Source: Aquisalibacillus elongatus (GTDB taxonomy: Bacteria > Bacillota > Bacilli > Bacillales > Alkalibacillaceae). Taken from it: a stretch of DNA of 64,000 bases. Under the pieces are notes generated by a model. It was not told the DNA's origin and ran no database searches. It saw only the letters and a program-made list of their open reading frames with translations. The stretch is taken from the NCBI RefSeq assembly GCF_003843875.1, contig NZ_RKRF01000013.1, positions 1-64,000 of the forward strand, given 5' to 3'. Below, piece after piece: positions 53,484 to 61,990 of the stretch. The first letter of the stretch is position 1; each line of letters opens with the position of its first letter. The position numbers and the translations under genes are program-made.

Positions 53484-54215
53484 TTATTCATTAAACACAG
53501 GAAGTGCCTCTGATTCTATTTCATTTTTCCAGTATTCTAAATCCTCTTCGGATACCGACCCATCACCCATTTGAATGACGTAAACTTCAGTCGATTTTTT
53601 ACCCCATTCAGAATACACTTCATCCACTGTCTCATAATATAAATCTATTTTATTTCCTTTAATAGCGCCACCTGTATCCATCACAATACCATAACCATAG
53701 TCTGGCACATACATGACTGTTCCTAGCGGAAAAATATTCGGATCAGCAGCAATCGTTGAAACAACATCCCGTTGTACCGTCAATCCTGAAAATGTAACGC
53801 CGTATAACGGGTGATCCGCTGTCTTTCCAGTAGACTCATAACCAGCTGTATATCCAGTTGCCACCACTGTCCTCACAGGGTATTGTTTAAACGCAACTTC
53901 AGCTGACATTGATGCCAACTCGACCTCCTCATGTTCAGCTTCCTCTGCCTCTTGATTTTGCTGAACGGCTTGAATCGCCTCATCTTCTGTAACAGATTCA
54001 TCTTTTTCCCCTGTTTGTTCTTCTTCTAGCTTGTCCTCTACCCATGAATTAGATTTATGAGTTAATGATACCTGAGATTCTTCGTAGCTATTAGATTTGA
54101 GGGCGACCGTGTCTTCTTCTGGTGTCAAAGCTAGTATATTAATTACTAGTGACAACGAAGCGACACAAACCAATATAAGGCTTAAAAATAAAAAGCTTCT
54201 AAATTGATTACGCAT
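53484..54215 (-). CDS. yuiC: 3D-domain lytic transglycosylase-like protein YuiC
   Basis: A 243-residue exported protein: N-terminal membrane anchor (about residues 5-25), a Glu-rich linker of some 90 residues, then a 3D domain with the three Asp signature in MDTGGAIKGNKIDLYY and YVPDYG. YuiC in B. subtilis is a stationary-phase muralytic enzyme. ATG 54215 has GAGGTG six bases upstream. The acidic linker is longer than I expect for the family. Confidence 0.87.
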   Translation of the reverse strand: MRNQFRSFLFLSLILVCVASLSLVINILALTPEEDTVALKSNSYEESQVSLTHKSNSWVEDKLEEEQTGEKDESVTEDEAIQAVQQNQEAEEAEHEEVELASMSAEVAFKQYPVRTVVATGYTAGYESTGKTADHPLYGVTFSGLTVQRDVVSTIAADPNIFPLGTVMYVPDYGYGIVMDTGGAIKGNKIDLYYETVDEVYSEWGKKSTEVYVIQMGDGSVSEEDLEYWKNEIESEALPVFNE

Positions 54216-54282
54216 GTTAAACACCTCTTTGTGATGAAGCGTAACCAAATTTAGAAGCTTTTATACATTTAACTGAATTTTC

Positions 54283-54600
54283 TTAAAACATTTGATAACC
54301 TTTTTTGCGCAGTAACTTAATGACATAACCTGCAAGAAGTGTTCCAAGCAGACCTGAAATTAAGACAATGACATCAAATGTCTCTAAGTTTACTAATCGA
54401 TCACCAAGTGCTGAAAATGAGCTACCTGGCGAAGTGAAGTATCTCCAGAATGAAAGGTCATCAATAATTAGGATGACAATGATGGGATAGATGAATGCCA
54501 AAAGCCACGTGGCTCTTAAGAGCATATTGATAATAAAGGCAATCCCAAAAAATAACACGAAAAATAATAATGCAACGACAAAGCCAAATAAAAAGCCCAA
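54283..54600 (-). CDS. yuiB: YuiB-family membrane protein
   Basis: A 105-residue protein with three membrane helices, matching YuiB (LFFGIAFIINMLL, IIDDLSFWRYF). Function unknown. It lies between yuiC and yumB as in B. subtilis, but no yuiA gene is found in the short gap. RBS AGGTAGGGGAC. Confidence 0.82.
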   Translation of the reverse strand: MGFLFGFVVALLFFVLFFGIAFIINMLLRATWLLAFIYPIIVILIIDDLSFWRYFTSPGSSFSALGDRLVNLETFDVIVLISGLLGTLLAGYVIKLLRKKGYQMF

Positions 54601-54657
54601 AGCTGTCCCCTACCTTTAATTCTCTATTATTTACCGTTTCATATTTTAACATAAAAG

Positions 54658-54688
54658 AAAAGCAAAGACCTATGCCTTTGCTTTTCAA
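54658..54688. terminator. Terminator yumB
   Basis: Stem GAAAAGCAAAG / CTTTGCTTTTC with flanking A/T runs, about ten bases past the yumB stop. Confidence 0.9.
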
Positions 54689-54698
54689 TCGTTACAAT

Positions 54699-55916
54699 TT
54701 AGTGATACATATCTAGTTTACCTTTTTTAAGCAATAAACCTAAACCGCCGAGTTTCATTAAATAACGGTTGTCGATCGCTTTTTTCATAACCGATGCTGA
54801 ACGGCCGAACAGTTTCTTATCATCAAACACGACACCTATTGCGTCAGTGTGACCAAGTGATGCAACGGTTCCTTGAATATTAGGTTCAAATCCTTCTAGC
54901 TCATCACTGCCGCTTAACATTTGCTTTAAGTTATGAGCAACTGTATCCGCCATTTGAATAGCAATTTGAGCTGTTGGCGGGTAAGGGCGCTCTGTTTCAG
55001 GGTTCATGATAACCGCACAGTCACCTACAACAAATACATCGTCATAATCTGGTGTACGTAAATCGCCACGTACCGGTACACGACCACGGTTTGTTTCGAA
55101 TCCTGATTCTTGAACGATGGAATTACCTGTTACACCTGCTGCCCAAATAACGTTTTTAGATTTAATTTCTTCTTGCTCTTCGTCTTTTTCAACGACGATG
55201 CCTTCTTCGTTAACCTTCTTGATCATCGTGCCTAGTTTGAATTCAACGCCTTTTTCTTCTAGTCGATTCATTGCATACTCAACTAATTCAGGGTCAAATC
55301 CAGCTAAAGCTGTTGGACCAGCCTCAACGTTAATGATGCGTACTTTTTCACGAGGTACATCGTATTCTTGGCATAGCTCTGGTACACGGTTCGCCACTTC
55401 TGCTACGAATTCGATACCTGTAAAACCTGCACCACCTACGATGATCGTGATTAGGTCTTGACCGTCTTCTTCTATGTTATACTGTGCAAAATTGTATTCA
55501 ATATGATCACGGATTAAACGTGCGCTATTGATATTTTGGATTGAGAAAGCGTGTTCTTTTAAGCCTTCAATACCGAATGTTGCAGACTCAAAACCTAGTC
55601 CAATCACTAAATAATCGTATTGAAGTTCCCCGTCTTCTAATTTGACGACTTTCTTTTCCGGATCAATGGATTCCACTGTGTCTTGGATGAATTTAATTTT
55701 GTTAAAGTCAATAACATCTTTAATAGAAATTCGTGTACGGTCATGATGCAATGTGCCAGCAGCATTTTCATGTAACCAAGTTGTTTGATAATGGTAGTCA
55801 TGCTTGTTCACAAGCGTAATATTTGCTTCTTCTGGCGATATTTTTTTCTGAAGATTCACTGCCGTCATAATGCCACCGTAACCTGCACCCAAAATGACAA
55901 TGTTTGGTCTGTTCAT
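54699..55916 (-). CDS. yumB: Type II NADH dehydrogenase YumB
   Basis: A 405-residue FAD-dependent NDH-2. N-terminal FAD site [14 protein letters not shown] site [13 protein letters not shown]-loop VVGDCAVI and quinone-side AQIAIQMA segment; a C-terminal amphipathic region would hold it to the membrane. Passes electrons from NADH to menaquinone, a link to the men genes in this window. ATG 55916 follows GAAGGG. Confidence 0.93.
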   Translation of the reverse strand: MNRPNIVILGAGYGGIMTAVNLQKKISPEEANITLVNKHDYHYQTTWLHENAAGTLHHDRTRISIKDVIDFNKIKFIQDTVESIDPEKKVVKLEDGELQYDYLVIGLGFESATFGIEGLKEHAFSIQNINSARLIRDHIEYNFAQYNIEEDGQDLITIIVGGAGFTGIEFVAEVANRVPELCQEYDVPREKVRIINVEAGPTALAGFDPELVEYAMNRLEEKGVEFKLGTMIKKVNEEGIVVEKDEEQEEIKSKNVIWAAGVTGNSIVQESGFETNRGRVPVRGDLRTPDYDDVFVVGDCAVIMNPETERPYPPTAQIAIQMADTVAHNLKQMLSGSDELEGFEPNIQGTVASLGHTDAIGVVFDDKKLFGRSASVMKKAIDNRYLMKLGGLGLLLKKGKLDMYH

Positions 55917-56188
55917 AGTTATCCCTTCCATCTTTTAAAATTTTTACATTAAAATGAACCACAAAGCACTTTGTGATTTTTTTCACAGATTCGAATATAA
56001 ATTGTCATAATTTCGTAATACATTACCTAAAGTCAATCATAGAACTTTTTTTATACATTTTCAACCCTCTCAATATTTTCAAATGTTTCAGATAATTTAC
56101 GAGCGAAAAAAATTAACATAAACTCATCTATAATGTTATAATGTACATTGGTGCGAAAATGAATTCATAAAAAGGTGGAGGAATATAT

Positions 56189-57187
56189 ATGAATGATCAT
56201 GTTAGAGATATAACGATCATTGGCGCCGGTCCAGTCGGGCTTTTCACTGCGTTTTATGGTGGTCTGCGCCAGGCAGATGTCCAGATCATTGAAAGCCTTC
56301 CTCATATCGGTGGTCAATTATCAGCTTTGTATCCTGAAAAATACATTTTTGACGTAGCTGGTTTTCCAAAGATCAGTGGTCAAGAATTAGTCGATAATCT
56401 TTGGGAACAAGTTAAACCCTTTAATCCTGAAGTTACTTTAGATCAGGCCGTGCAAAAGGTTGAACGTGTCGATGAGAATTTATTAAAACTGACTACAGAT
56501 AAAGAAACTTTTTATACAAAAACTTTAATTATCACAGCAGGTAACGGGGCTTTTGAACCTCGTAAAATTAAAGTAGATGGTGCTGAAAAATATGAAAGCA
56601 CAAATCTTCATTACTACATTAAAGACCTTGAAGCTTTCCGCGATAAGCATGTGCTTGTTTTAGGTGGTGGAGATTCAGCTGTTGACTGGTCGTTAATGTT
56701 AGAACCAATCGCTAAAAAAGTGACAATCGCTCACCGTCGCGACCAATTCCGCGCCCACGAACATAGTGTTGAGCAGTTAAAAAATTCATCAGTTGAAATT
56801 TTAACACCTTATGTTCCTCTTGAATTACATGGTGACGATCGTATTAATAAAGTCGTCTTACAAAAGACAAAAGCTGAAGAAACGGTGGAAGTTGACGTAG
56901 ATGATGTCGTCGTGAACTACGGCTTCATCTCATCTCTCGGTCCGATTAAAGATTGGGGCTTAGACATAGAGAAAAATAGCATTGTCGTTAATTCTAAGAT
57001 GGAGACAAATGTTGAGGGCGTTTATGCTGCTGGCGACATTTGTACGTATCCTGGTAAAGTTAAGCTTATTGCTTCAGGCTTTGGCGAAGGTCCAACAGCC
57101 GTTAACAATGCAAAAGTTCGAATTGATCCAAACTCTAAAGTACAACCGAAGCACTCAACATCGATGAAGATTTTTGAGGACAAATAA
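56189..57187 (+). CDS. yumC: Ferredoxin/flavodoxin-NADP+ reductase YumC
   Basis: A 332-residue thioredoxin-reductase-like FNR without the CxxC pair. FAD site [14 protein letters not shown] site [10 protein letters not shown], and [11 protein letters not shown] near the C-terminus. Supplies reduced ferredoxin or flavodoxin. GGTGGAGG precedes the ATG. Divergent from yumB across 272 bases that hold both promoters. Confidence 0.95.
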   Translation: MNDHVRDITIIGAGPVGLFTAFYGGLRQADVQIIESLPHIGGQLSALYPEKYIFDVAGFPKISGQELVDNLWEQVKPFNPEVTLDQAVQKVERVDENLLKLTTDKETFYTKTLIITAGNGAFEPRKIKVDGAEKYESTNLHYYIKDLEAFRDKHVLVLGGGDSAVDWSLMLEPIAKKVTIAHRRDQFRAHEHSVEQLKNSSVEILTPYVPLELHGDDRINKVVLQKTKAEETVEVDVDDVVVNYGFISSLGPIKDWGLDIEKNSIVVNSKMETNVEGVYAAGDICTYPGKVKLIASGFGEGPTAVNNAKVRIDPNSKVQPKHSTSMKIFEDK

Positions 57188-57202
57188 TCTTTTAGAACAA
57201 AT

Positions 57203-57237
57203 TCGTACTGTGATTAAACATAGTACGGATTTTTTTA
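57203..57237 (+). terminator. Terminator of yumC
   Basis: Stem TCGTACTGTG / CATAGTACGG then TTTTTTT. Confidence 0.9.
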
Positions 57238-57250
57238 TTGGTTCGTATCG

Positions 57251-57345
57251 GCAAGTTTTTTCGGTTTACCTGCAGGTTTTTCTAATTTACCCACAGGTTT
57301 TCGAAATTTATCAGCATGTTTTTGGAATTTACCCGCAGGTTTAAA
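57251..57345. repeat. 21-nt phased repeat array B2 (core GCAGGTTTTT)
   Basis: Five cores (GCAAG, GCAGG, ACAGG, GCATG, GCAGG, each before a T run) start at 57251, 57272, 57293, 57314 and 57335, exactly 21 nt apart. Same family as array B1. It lies between the terminators of convergent yumC and yutM. Minus-strand translation gives a false Lys/Pro/Ala/Gly 7-residue repeat. Confidence 0.92.
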
Positions 57346-57354
57346 AAAAGTCAT

Positions 57355-57383
57355 AAAAAAAACGCTTGGAAACCCAAGCGTTA
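57355..57383 (-). terminator. Terminator of yutM
   Basis: Minus-strand stem AACGCTTGGG / CCAAGCGTT, short loop, then TTTTTTTT. It begins at the yutM stop codon. Confidence 0.93.
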
Positions 57384-57737
57384 ACAATTCTCTGGTGTAC
57401 CTTCTCGATCTTTTGCTTTGAATGATGAGCCACAACCACAAGATACGATGGCGTTCGGGTTCTCAATCGTGAAACCGCCGCCCATCATGTTTTGTTTAAA
57501 GTCAATCGTTGTTCCTTCAATAATTGGACGATCCATTTGTGCTATGACGACTGGAACATCAAAATCTTCATGTAATTCGTCTGTTTCCTTAACCTCATAA
57601 TCAAAACCTAATTTATATGAGAGACCACTGCAGCCTCCACCTTTTACACCAAAACGAAGATAGACTTCTTCTTTAGACTCTTGTTTGCGCATTTCGTTAA
57701 TTTGGTATTGAGCTTGCTCCGTTAATTCGATTGCCAT
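57381..57737 (-). CDS. yutM: A-type iron-sulfur carrier YutM (IscA/HesB)
   Basis: A 118-residue A-type Fe-S carrier. Conserved cysteines: GGGCSGLSY (about Cys41) and SCGCGSSF (about 103-105). It hands clusters to apoproteins. ATG 57737 is chosen with GGAGG eight bases upstream. Lies downstream of dapF as in B. subtilis. Confidence 0.93.
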   Translation of the reverse strand: MAIELTEQAQYQINEMRKQESKEEVYLRFGVKGGGCSGLSYKLGFDYEVKETDELHEDFDVPVVIAQMDRPIIEGTTIDFKQNMMGGGFTIENPNAIVSCGCGSSFKAKDREGTPENC

Positions 57738-57791
57738 ACGACATACCTCCTTAAAATCATTATACAAACCATTGCCTTTAGCATCAAATAT

Positions 57792-58655
57792 CTAGTCTAG
57801 AAAGAACTCACCTTCTGCGACTGTAACAGCAGGGCCTTTCATAAGGACATGCCCGTCATCTTGCCACGTAATCGATAAATCGCCACCGTCCAAATGAACA
57901 ATAACTTCTTCGTTACGCCTAGAATGCTCATTCAAAACAGATGAGACAACCGCTGCACATGCGCCAGTGCCACAAGCTTGTGTGATTCCTGAGCCGCGCT
58001 CCCAAACGCGGAAATTTATTTCTCGTTCATTCAAAACTTCAACAAATTCCACATTAACGCCTTCAGGAAAACGATGATCAGTTGTTACAGCAGGCCCAAC
58101 TGAATCAATTGGCGCTTCTGAAATATCATCTACATAAAAAACGACGTGCGGATTTCCCATCGAGACGGCTGTTGCGTAAAGGTCCTCTTCTCCGACTAAA
58201 AAAGGGTCTGAAATGACATGGTCCTCATCATCTCCGGTTAACGTTACCATTGGGATGTTGCCACGTTTAAGCTCTGGTTTGCCCATATCGACTGTCACGT
58301 TGTTAACGACGCCCTCTTCTACCTCAACCTCAGCCGTAACCACACCTGATTTAGCTTCAATTTCAAACTGCTCTTTTGTCACATAACCTAAGTCATAAGC
58401 TAGTTTCGCCACGCAACGAATCCCATTGCCGCAGTTCATGGCTTCAGAACCGTCTTTATTAAAAATTCTCATTCTAACATCAGCTACATCAGACGGAAGC
58501 ATTAAAATCAGTCCATCAGATCCAATCCCTGTGTTAACATTAGATACCGACTGAGCCAATAACGGTAAATCGCTTTCGTTTATCTGAGTTTGAAACCCAT
58601 CAACATAAATATAGCTATTCCCCAGACCATGCATTTTCGTAAATGGTATTTTCAT
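57792..58655 (-). CDS. dapF: Diaminopimelate epimerase
   Basis: A 287-residue PLP-independent epimerase of the lysine/peptidoglycan pathway. Both active-site cysteines are present in AMNCGNGIRC and TQACGTGACAA. N-terminal MHGLGNSYIYVD is typical. GGGCAGGG before the ATG. Follows yuzB after 12 bases. Confidence 0.97.
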   Translation of the reverse strand: MKIPFTKMHGLGNSYIYVDGFQTQINESDLPLLAQSVSNVNTGIGSDGLILMLPSDVADVRMRIFNKDGSEAMNCGNGIRCVAKLAYDLGYVTKEQFEIEAKSGVVTAEVEVEEGVVNNVTVDMGKPELKRGNIPMVTLTGDDEDHVISDPFLVGEEDLYATAVSMGNPHVVFYVDDISEAPIDSVGPAVTTDHRFPEGVNVEFVEVLNEREINFRVWERGSGITQACGTGACAAVVSSVLNEHSRRNEEVIVHLDGGDLSITWQDDGHVLMKGPAVTVAEGEFFLD

Positions 58656-58667
58656 TCGCCCTGCTCC

Positions 58668-58904
58668 CTAAACAATTGGATTTTCTTCTAGTTGTTTATA
58701 AATATTATCTAGCAATTGCTCCGGTGTCTCTCCCATCACAAGATCACCCTCCACAACCGCAAATAACGTCATCGCACATAGGGCGCAATTGCTTGTACAC
58801 CCTAATTCCACAACATCTATATCAGGGTCTTTCTCAAGTTGTTCAAAAACTTCTTGAGAACCACTCATTAAATTATTTATACAAAATTCTACTAAAGGGT
58901 TCAT
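58668..58904 (-). CDS. yuzB: YuzB-family protein (DUF1450)
   Basis: A 78-residue protein, thioredoxin-like in character, with a CTSNCALC Cys cluster and an N-terminal MNPLVEFCINN. Matches YuzB of B. subtilis. ATG 58904 with AGGAG eight bases upstream is chosen over one three codons earlier. Redox or metal role likely but unproven. Confidence 0.88.
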   Translation of the reverse strand: MNPLVEFCINNLMSGSQEVFEQLEKDPDIDVVELGCTSNCALCAMTLFAVVEGDLVMGETPEQLLDNIYKQLEENPIV

Positions 58905-58941
58905 GTTTGACACTCCTTAACCTGTTTCGACTCGAACCCGT

Positions 58942-59268
58942 TTATAACTGCGGCTCTAAACCTCTTTCCTGCAAGGCTTTATAAACCGTCTTTAACTTTG
59001 GATTCCCTTCTCCTACGATTTCTTCGTCGATTAAAACGACCGGGTAAAACATATCTTCTTCAACGACCCGCTCAGCAAATTTTTTATGTTGATCATCCTC
59101 TGGTGGATTGAATATATCAATATATTTATATGTCACAACATCTTCGCCAAACTTTCGCCCTATTGCAGCTTGAAGCCACTCATACTGTTCTTTTGAACTC
59201 GGTAAATTTACACAACTCGGGCAAAGCACTTCGGCACCATAGACGACTAATTCAATATCTTTCCCCAT
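58942..59268 (-). CDS. yuzD: YuzD-family thioredoxin-like protein (DUF1462)
   Basis: A 108-residue DUF1462 protein with CPSC (ABOVE position 17-20 region LCPSCVNLPSS) as a thioredoxin-fold redox pair and the FYPVVLIDEEIVGEG cis-Pro strand. Function unknown. GGAGGGGG precedes the ATG. Divergent from yutI across a Fur-box-containing gap. Confidence 0.87.
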   Translation of the reverse strand: MGKDIELVVYGAEVLCPSCVNLPSSKEQYEWLQAAIGRKFGEDVVTYKYIDIFNPPEDDQHKKFAERVVEEDMFYPVVLIDEEIVGEGNPKLKTVYKALQERGLEPQL

Positions 59269-59340
59269 AAATCAATCCCCCTCCTATTTAATCAATCTCT
59301 AGTTACTTACATTTTACACGAGAATAAAATAAAGTTACAA

Positions 59341-59360
59341 TGATAATGATTCTCAATAAT
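59341..59360. promoter_or_regulatory. Fur-box-like site between yuzD and yutI
   Basis: TGATAATGATTCTCAATAAT matches the Fur consensus GATAATGATAATCATTATC closely in its left half and loosely in the right. It sits in the divergent promoter gap; either gene, or both, could be iron-controlled. Confidence 0.7.
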
Positions 59361-59428
59361 TTTAATCAAACGGTTAGAAAAATATCGATTTCGTGATATA
59401 ATATGATTAAGAAAGGGGAAGATGAACG

Positions 59429-59653
59429 ATGTTTGAACAAGTACAGGAAGTCATTGGCAAACTACGCCCTTTTTTACTTCGTGACGGAGGCGACGTTGAA
59501 TTAGTCGATGTCGACGACGAAGGAATTGTACTTTTACGATTAAAAGGTGCATGCGGTAATTGTCCAAGTTCAGCTATTACATTAAAAGCAGGTATTGAAC
59601 GCGCATTACGCGCAGAAGTACCAGGAGTACAAGAAGTAGAACAAATCTTCTAA
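59429..59653 (+). CDS. yutI: NifU-like Fe-S scaffold YutI
   Basis: A 74-residue NifU C-terminal-domain protein. The cluster-binding motif is CGNCPSS (residues about 47-53), with [11 protein letters not shown] before it. Nfu-type scaffold or carrier for Fe-S clusters. GGGG/GAAGATGAACG before ATG. A Fur-like box lies about 70 bases upstream. Confidence 0.94.
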   Translation: MFEQVQEVIGKLRPFLLRDGGDVELVDVDDEGIVLLRLKGACGNCPSSAITLKAGIERALRAEVPGVQEVEQIF

Positions 59654-59666
59654 TAAGCCTATGTGT

Positions 59667-59701
59667 AAAGGAACAATGCGAATCGCATTGTTCCTTTTTT
59701 T
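59667..59701. terminator. Bidirectional terminator yutI/dehydrogenase
   Basis: Stem AAAGGAACAATGCG / CGCATTGTTCCTTT with a short loop and TTTTTT. Confidence 0.94.
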
Positions 59702-60659
59702 ATCCAATTGGTGTTACTGGTTTTTCACCAACTAGTACGTTTTCAACGTTTTGAATAGCTAGCTCAATCATTTTCATTCTCGTCTCCACACTAGAAGAGC
59801 CAATATGCGGTAGTGCAACGACATTGTCCAACTCTAACAAAGCATGATCACTCTTAATCGGCTCACCTTTAAATACATCAAGTCCTGCTGCTTTAATATG
59901 TTCGTTCTTAAGTGCATCATAAAGATCTTCTTCGTTTACGACCCCACCTCTTGATGAGTTAACAAAAATCGCCGAGTCTTTCATTTTTTCAAAAGCTTCT
60001 CGGTCAAACATGTCCTTCGTCTCATCCGTTAGCGGTGTCATACAGACGACAAAGTCAGATTTCGCTAATAACTCATCAAATGAACCATACGTGGCACCCA
60101 GTTTCTGTTCCGCTTCTTCTTTTCTAGAACGATTATGATATATAATATTCATATTAAAACCCGTTGCACGCTTCGCTACAGCTTGTCCAATGCTTCCCAT
60201 GCCGACAATACCTAATGTTTTGTGATGAACATCAGAGCCTGCCAATAATAATGGCGACCACGTCTTCCACTCATCTTGTTTGATATATTTCACTGCCTCA
60301 GGAATTCGTCTCGCAGTTGCTAACAATAAAGCAAACGTTAAGTCAGCAGTTGTTTCATTTAAGACGTCTGGCGTGTTTGTAACGGTCACTCCATATTCTT
60401 TAGCTGTTTCAATATCGATATTGTCATACCCAACAGCTAAATTCGCCACAACTTTTAAATTTTTAGCTTTTCGAAAAACTTCTTCATCAATTGAGTCAGT
60501 CAGCATGGTCAATAATGCATCCGCCTCTTCCGCTTGTTTTAATAGCTCGTCTCTTTCAACAGGTTTTTCTTCATAAGGCCACATATCCACTTCAAATTGA
60601 TTCTTAAGTTTAGAAATAACGTTTTCCGGTAATTGACGAGTGATAAAGATTTTTGGCAT
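59700..60659 (-). CDS. D-glycerate / 2-hydroxyacid dehydrogenase
   Basis: A 319-residue D-isomer-specific 2-hydroxyacid dehydrogenase, probably glyoxylate/hydroxypyruvate reductase. NAD(P) site GIVGMGSIGQAVAKRA; catalytic Arg in NSSRGGVVNE, Glu region DVFKGEPIK, and His in LPHIGSSS. NHNRSRK after the nucleotide fold favours NADPH. GGAGGA precedes the ATG. Confidence 0.92.
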   Translation of the reverse strand: MPKIFITRQLPENVISKLKNQFEVDMWPYEEKPVERDELLKQAEEADALLTMLTDSIDEEVFRKAKNLKVVANLAVGYDNIDIETAKEYGVTVTNTPDVLNETTADLTFALLLATARRIPEAVKYIKQDEWKTWSPLLLAGSDVHHKTLGIVGMGSIGQAVAKRATGFNMNIIYHNRSRKEEAEQKLGATYGSFDELLAKSDFVVCMTPLTDETKDMFDREAFEKMKDSAIFVNSSRGGVVNEEDLYDALKNEHIKAAGLDVFKGEPIKSDHALLELDNVVALPHIGSSSVETRMKMIELAIQNVENVLVGEKPVTPIG

Positions 60660-60732
60660 TAAACCATATCCTCCTTTATATATTTGAGTGAATGATATAA
60701 AATAAAGAAAACTAAAAGATAGGTGATCTAGT

Positions 60733-61227
60733 ATGAGTTATTTAGAAGAAAAAGCATTAGAAGCATTAGAAGAACGCAAAGTGCCTCTAGAAGAAATTGC
60801 TGAATTAGTATACTATCTACAAAAAGATTATCACGACGAATTATCAAAAGAAGAATGTCTAGATAATGTTAAAAAAGTTCTACAAAAACGCGAAGTTCAA
60901 AACGCTATTCTTACAGGCATTCAAATTGATAAGTTAGCCGAGAAAAATCATTTAGATGAGCCCCTTCAACAAATTGTTGATCAAGATGAAGGTTTATATG
61001 GCATTGATGAAATCATCGCTTTATCCATTGTAAACGTTTATGGTTCCATTGGTTTTACGAACTATGGCTATATCGACAAAGTTAAACCCGGTATTTTACA
61101 ATATTTAAACGATAAATCAAACGGCTGCCACACGTTCTTAGACGATATTGTCGGTGCGATTGCCGCAGCCGCTTCAAGTAGATTGGCTCACAGCCAACAT
61201 GACGCCATGAGGTCAATTGATGATTAA
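60733..61227 (+). CDS. yutG: YutG, phosphatidylglycerophosphatase A family
   Basis: A 164-residue soluble PgpA-family protein (DEGLYGIDEIIALSIVNVYG and SIGFTNYGYIDK are diagnostic). Differs from E. coli PgpA in lacking membrane helices. Dephosphorylation of PGP is the family role; not proven for this branch. AGGTGATCTAGT before ATG. Ends overlapping the convergent yutF by four bases. Confidence 0.88.
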   Translation: MSYLEEKALEALEERKVPLEEIAELVYYLQKDYHDELSKEECLDNVKKVLQKREVQNAILTGIQIDKLAEKNHLDEPLQQIVDQDEGLYGIDEIIALSIVNVYGSIGFTNYGYIDKVKPGILQYLNDKSNGCHTFLDDIVGAIAAAASSRLAHSQHDAMRSIDD

Positions 61228-61988
61228 TGAAACCATTCTGAAAGGGTTTCGACAGTGTAAGTTGGCTGGGTACCATAACCGGCTAACTCATCTTTAGTCG
61301 TCACGCCCGTTTGAACATGTAGTGTATCCATACCTGCGTTAATGCCTGCTTTGATGTCAGTCAAATAATTATCGCCGACCATAATCGCATCTTTTGCCTC
61401 AACACCTAGTTCTTCAAGTGCAACTTGTAACATAAGGCCAGTAGGTTTTCCGACAACTTCTGGCCTTTTTCCAGTGACATTTTCGATAAGTTGAATAAAA
61501 GCACCATTTCCAGGTACTAACCCTTTTTCAGTAGGAACTTTAATATCTGGATTTGTCGCAACAAATCCAGCCCCGTTTTGCACTAACACGCACGCATCCC
61601 TTAGTTTGCGATATGAATTGTTACGGTCAATTCCGACTACCACATAATCAGGATCATCTTCTACGATTTCAATTCCTTCATTTTCTAACGCTTGAGTCAA
61701 CCCTACTTCACCAATCACAAAAGCTCTTACATGATTTTGTTGTTCTTTTAAATATCGTGCGGTCGCAAGCGATGCCGTCATCACTTGGTGAACCTCAGCA
61801 TCAATATCAAATTTTTTCAATTTCCCTACCGTTACCTCAGGCGTACGAGATGAATTGTTAGTGACAAATCGGAAAGGAATCTGACGTTTTTTCAGTTCTT
61901 CAATAAAATTAGCCGCTTCCGGAATTGGTGATTTACCTTTATACATTGTGCCATCTAAATCAATTAAGTATGCTTGATAATCCCTCAC
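61224..61988 (-). CDS. yutF: HAD-family sugar phosphatase YutF (NagD-like)
   Basis: A 254-residue HAD IIA phosphatase (p-nitrophenylphosphatase type). Motif I DLDGTMYKG, motif II VTNNSSR, Lys in EVVGKPTG and motif III VGDNYLTDIKAG are present. Likely acts on small phosphate metabolites. Two bases separate it from yutE, indicating an operon. Confidence 0.94.
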   Translation of the reverse strand: MRDYQAYLIDLDGTMYKGKSPIPEAANFIEELKKRQIPFRFVTNNSSRTPEVTVGKLKKFDIDAEVHQVMTASLATARYLKEQQNHVRAFVIGEVGLTQALENEGIEIVEDDPDYVVVGIDRNNSYRKLRDACVLVQNGAGFVATNPDIKVPTEKGLVPGNGAFIQLIENVTGKRPEVVGKPTGLMLQVALEELGVEAKDAIMVGDNYLTDIKAGINAGMDTLHVQTGVTTKDELAGYGTQPTYTVETLSEWFH

Positions 61989-61990
61989 CT

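Noticed and set aside
54600-54698. Search for a yuiA-like small gene between yuiB and yumB
   Set aside because: The gap holds only a terminator; no Cys-rich short frame is present.
9141-57345. The 21-nt arrays as CRISPR arrays
   Set aside because: Cores are only about 9-10 nt, spacers about 11-12 nt and degenerate, with no cas genes near; the geometry does not fit CRISPR.
57235-57441. Minus-strand 68-codon frame with Lys/Pro/Ala/Gly repeats
   Set aside because: Covers array B2, a terminator and the 3' part of yutM in another frame; no start signal.
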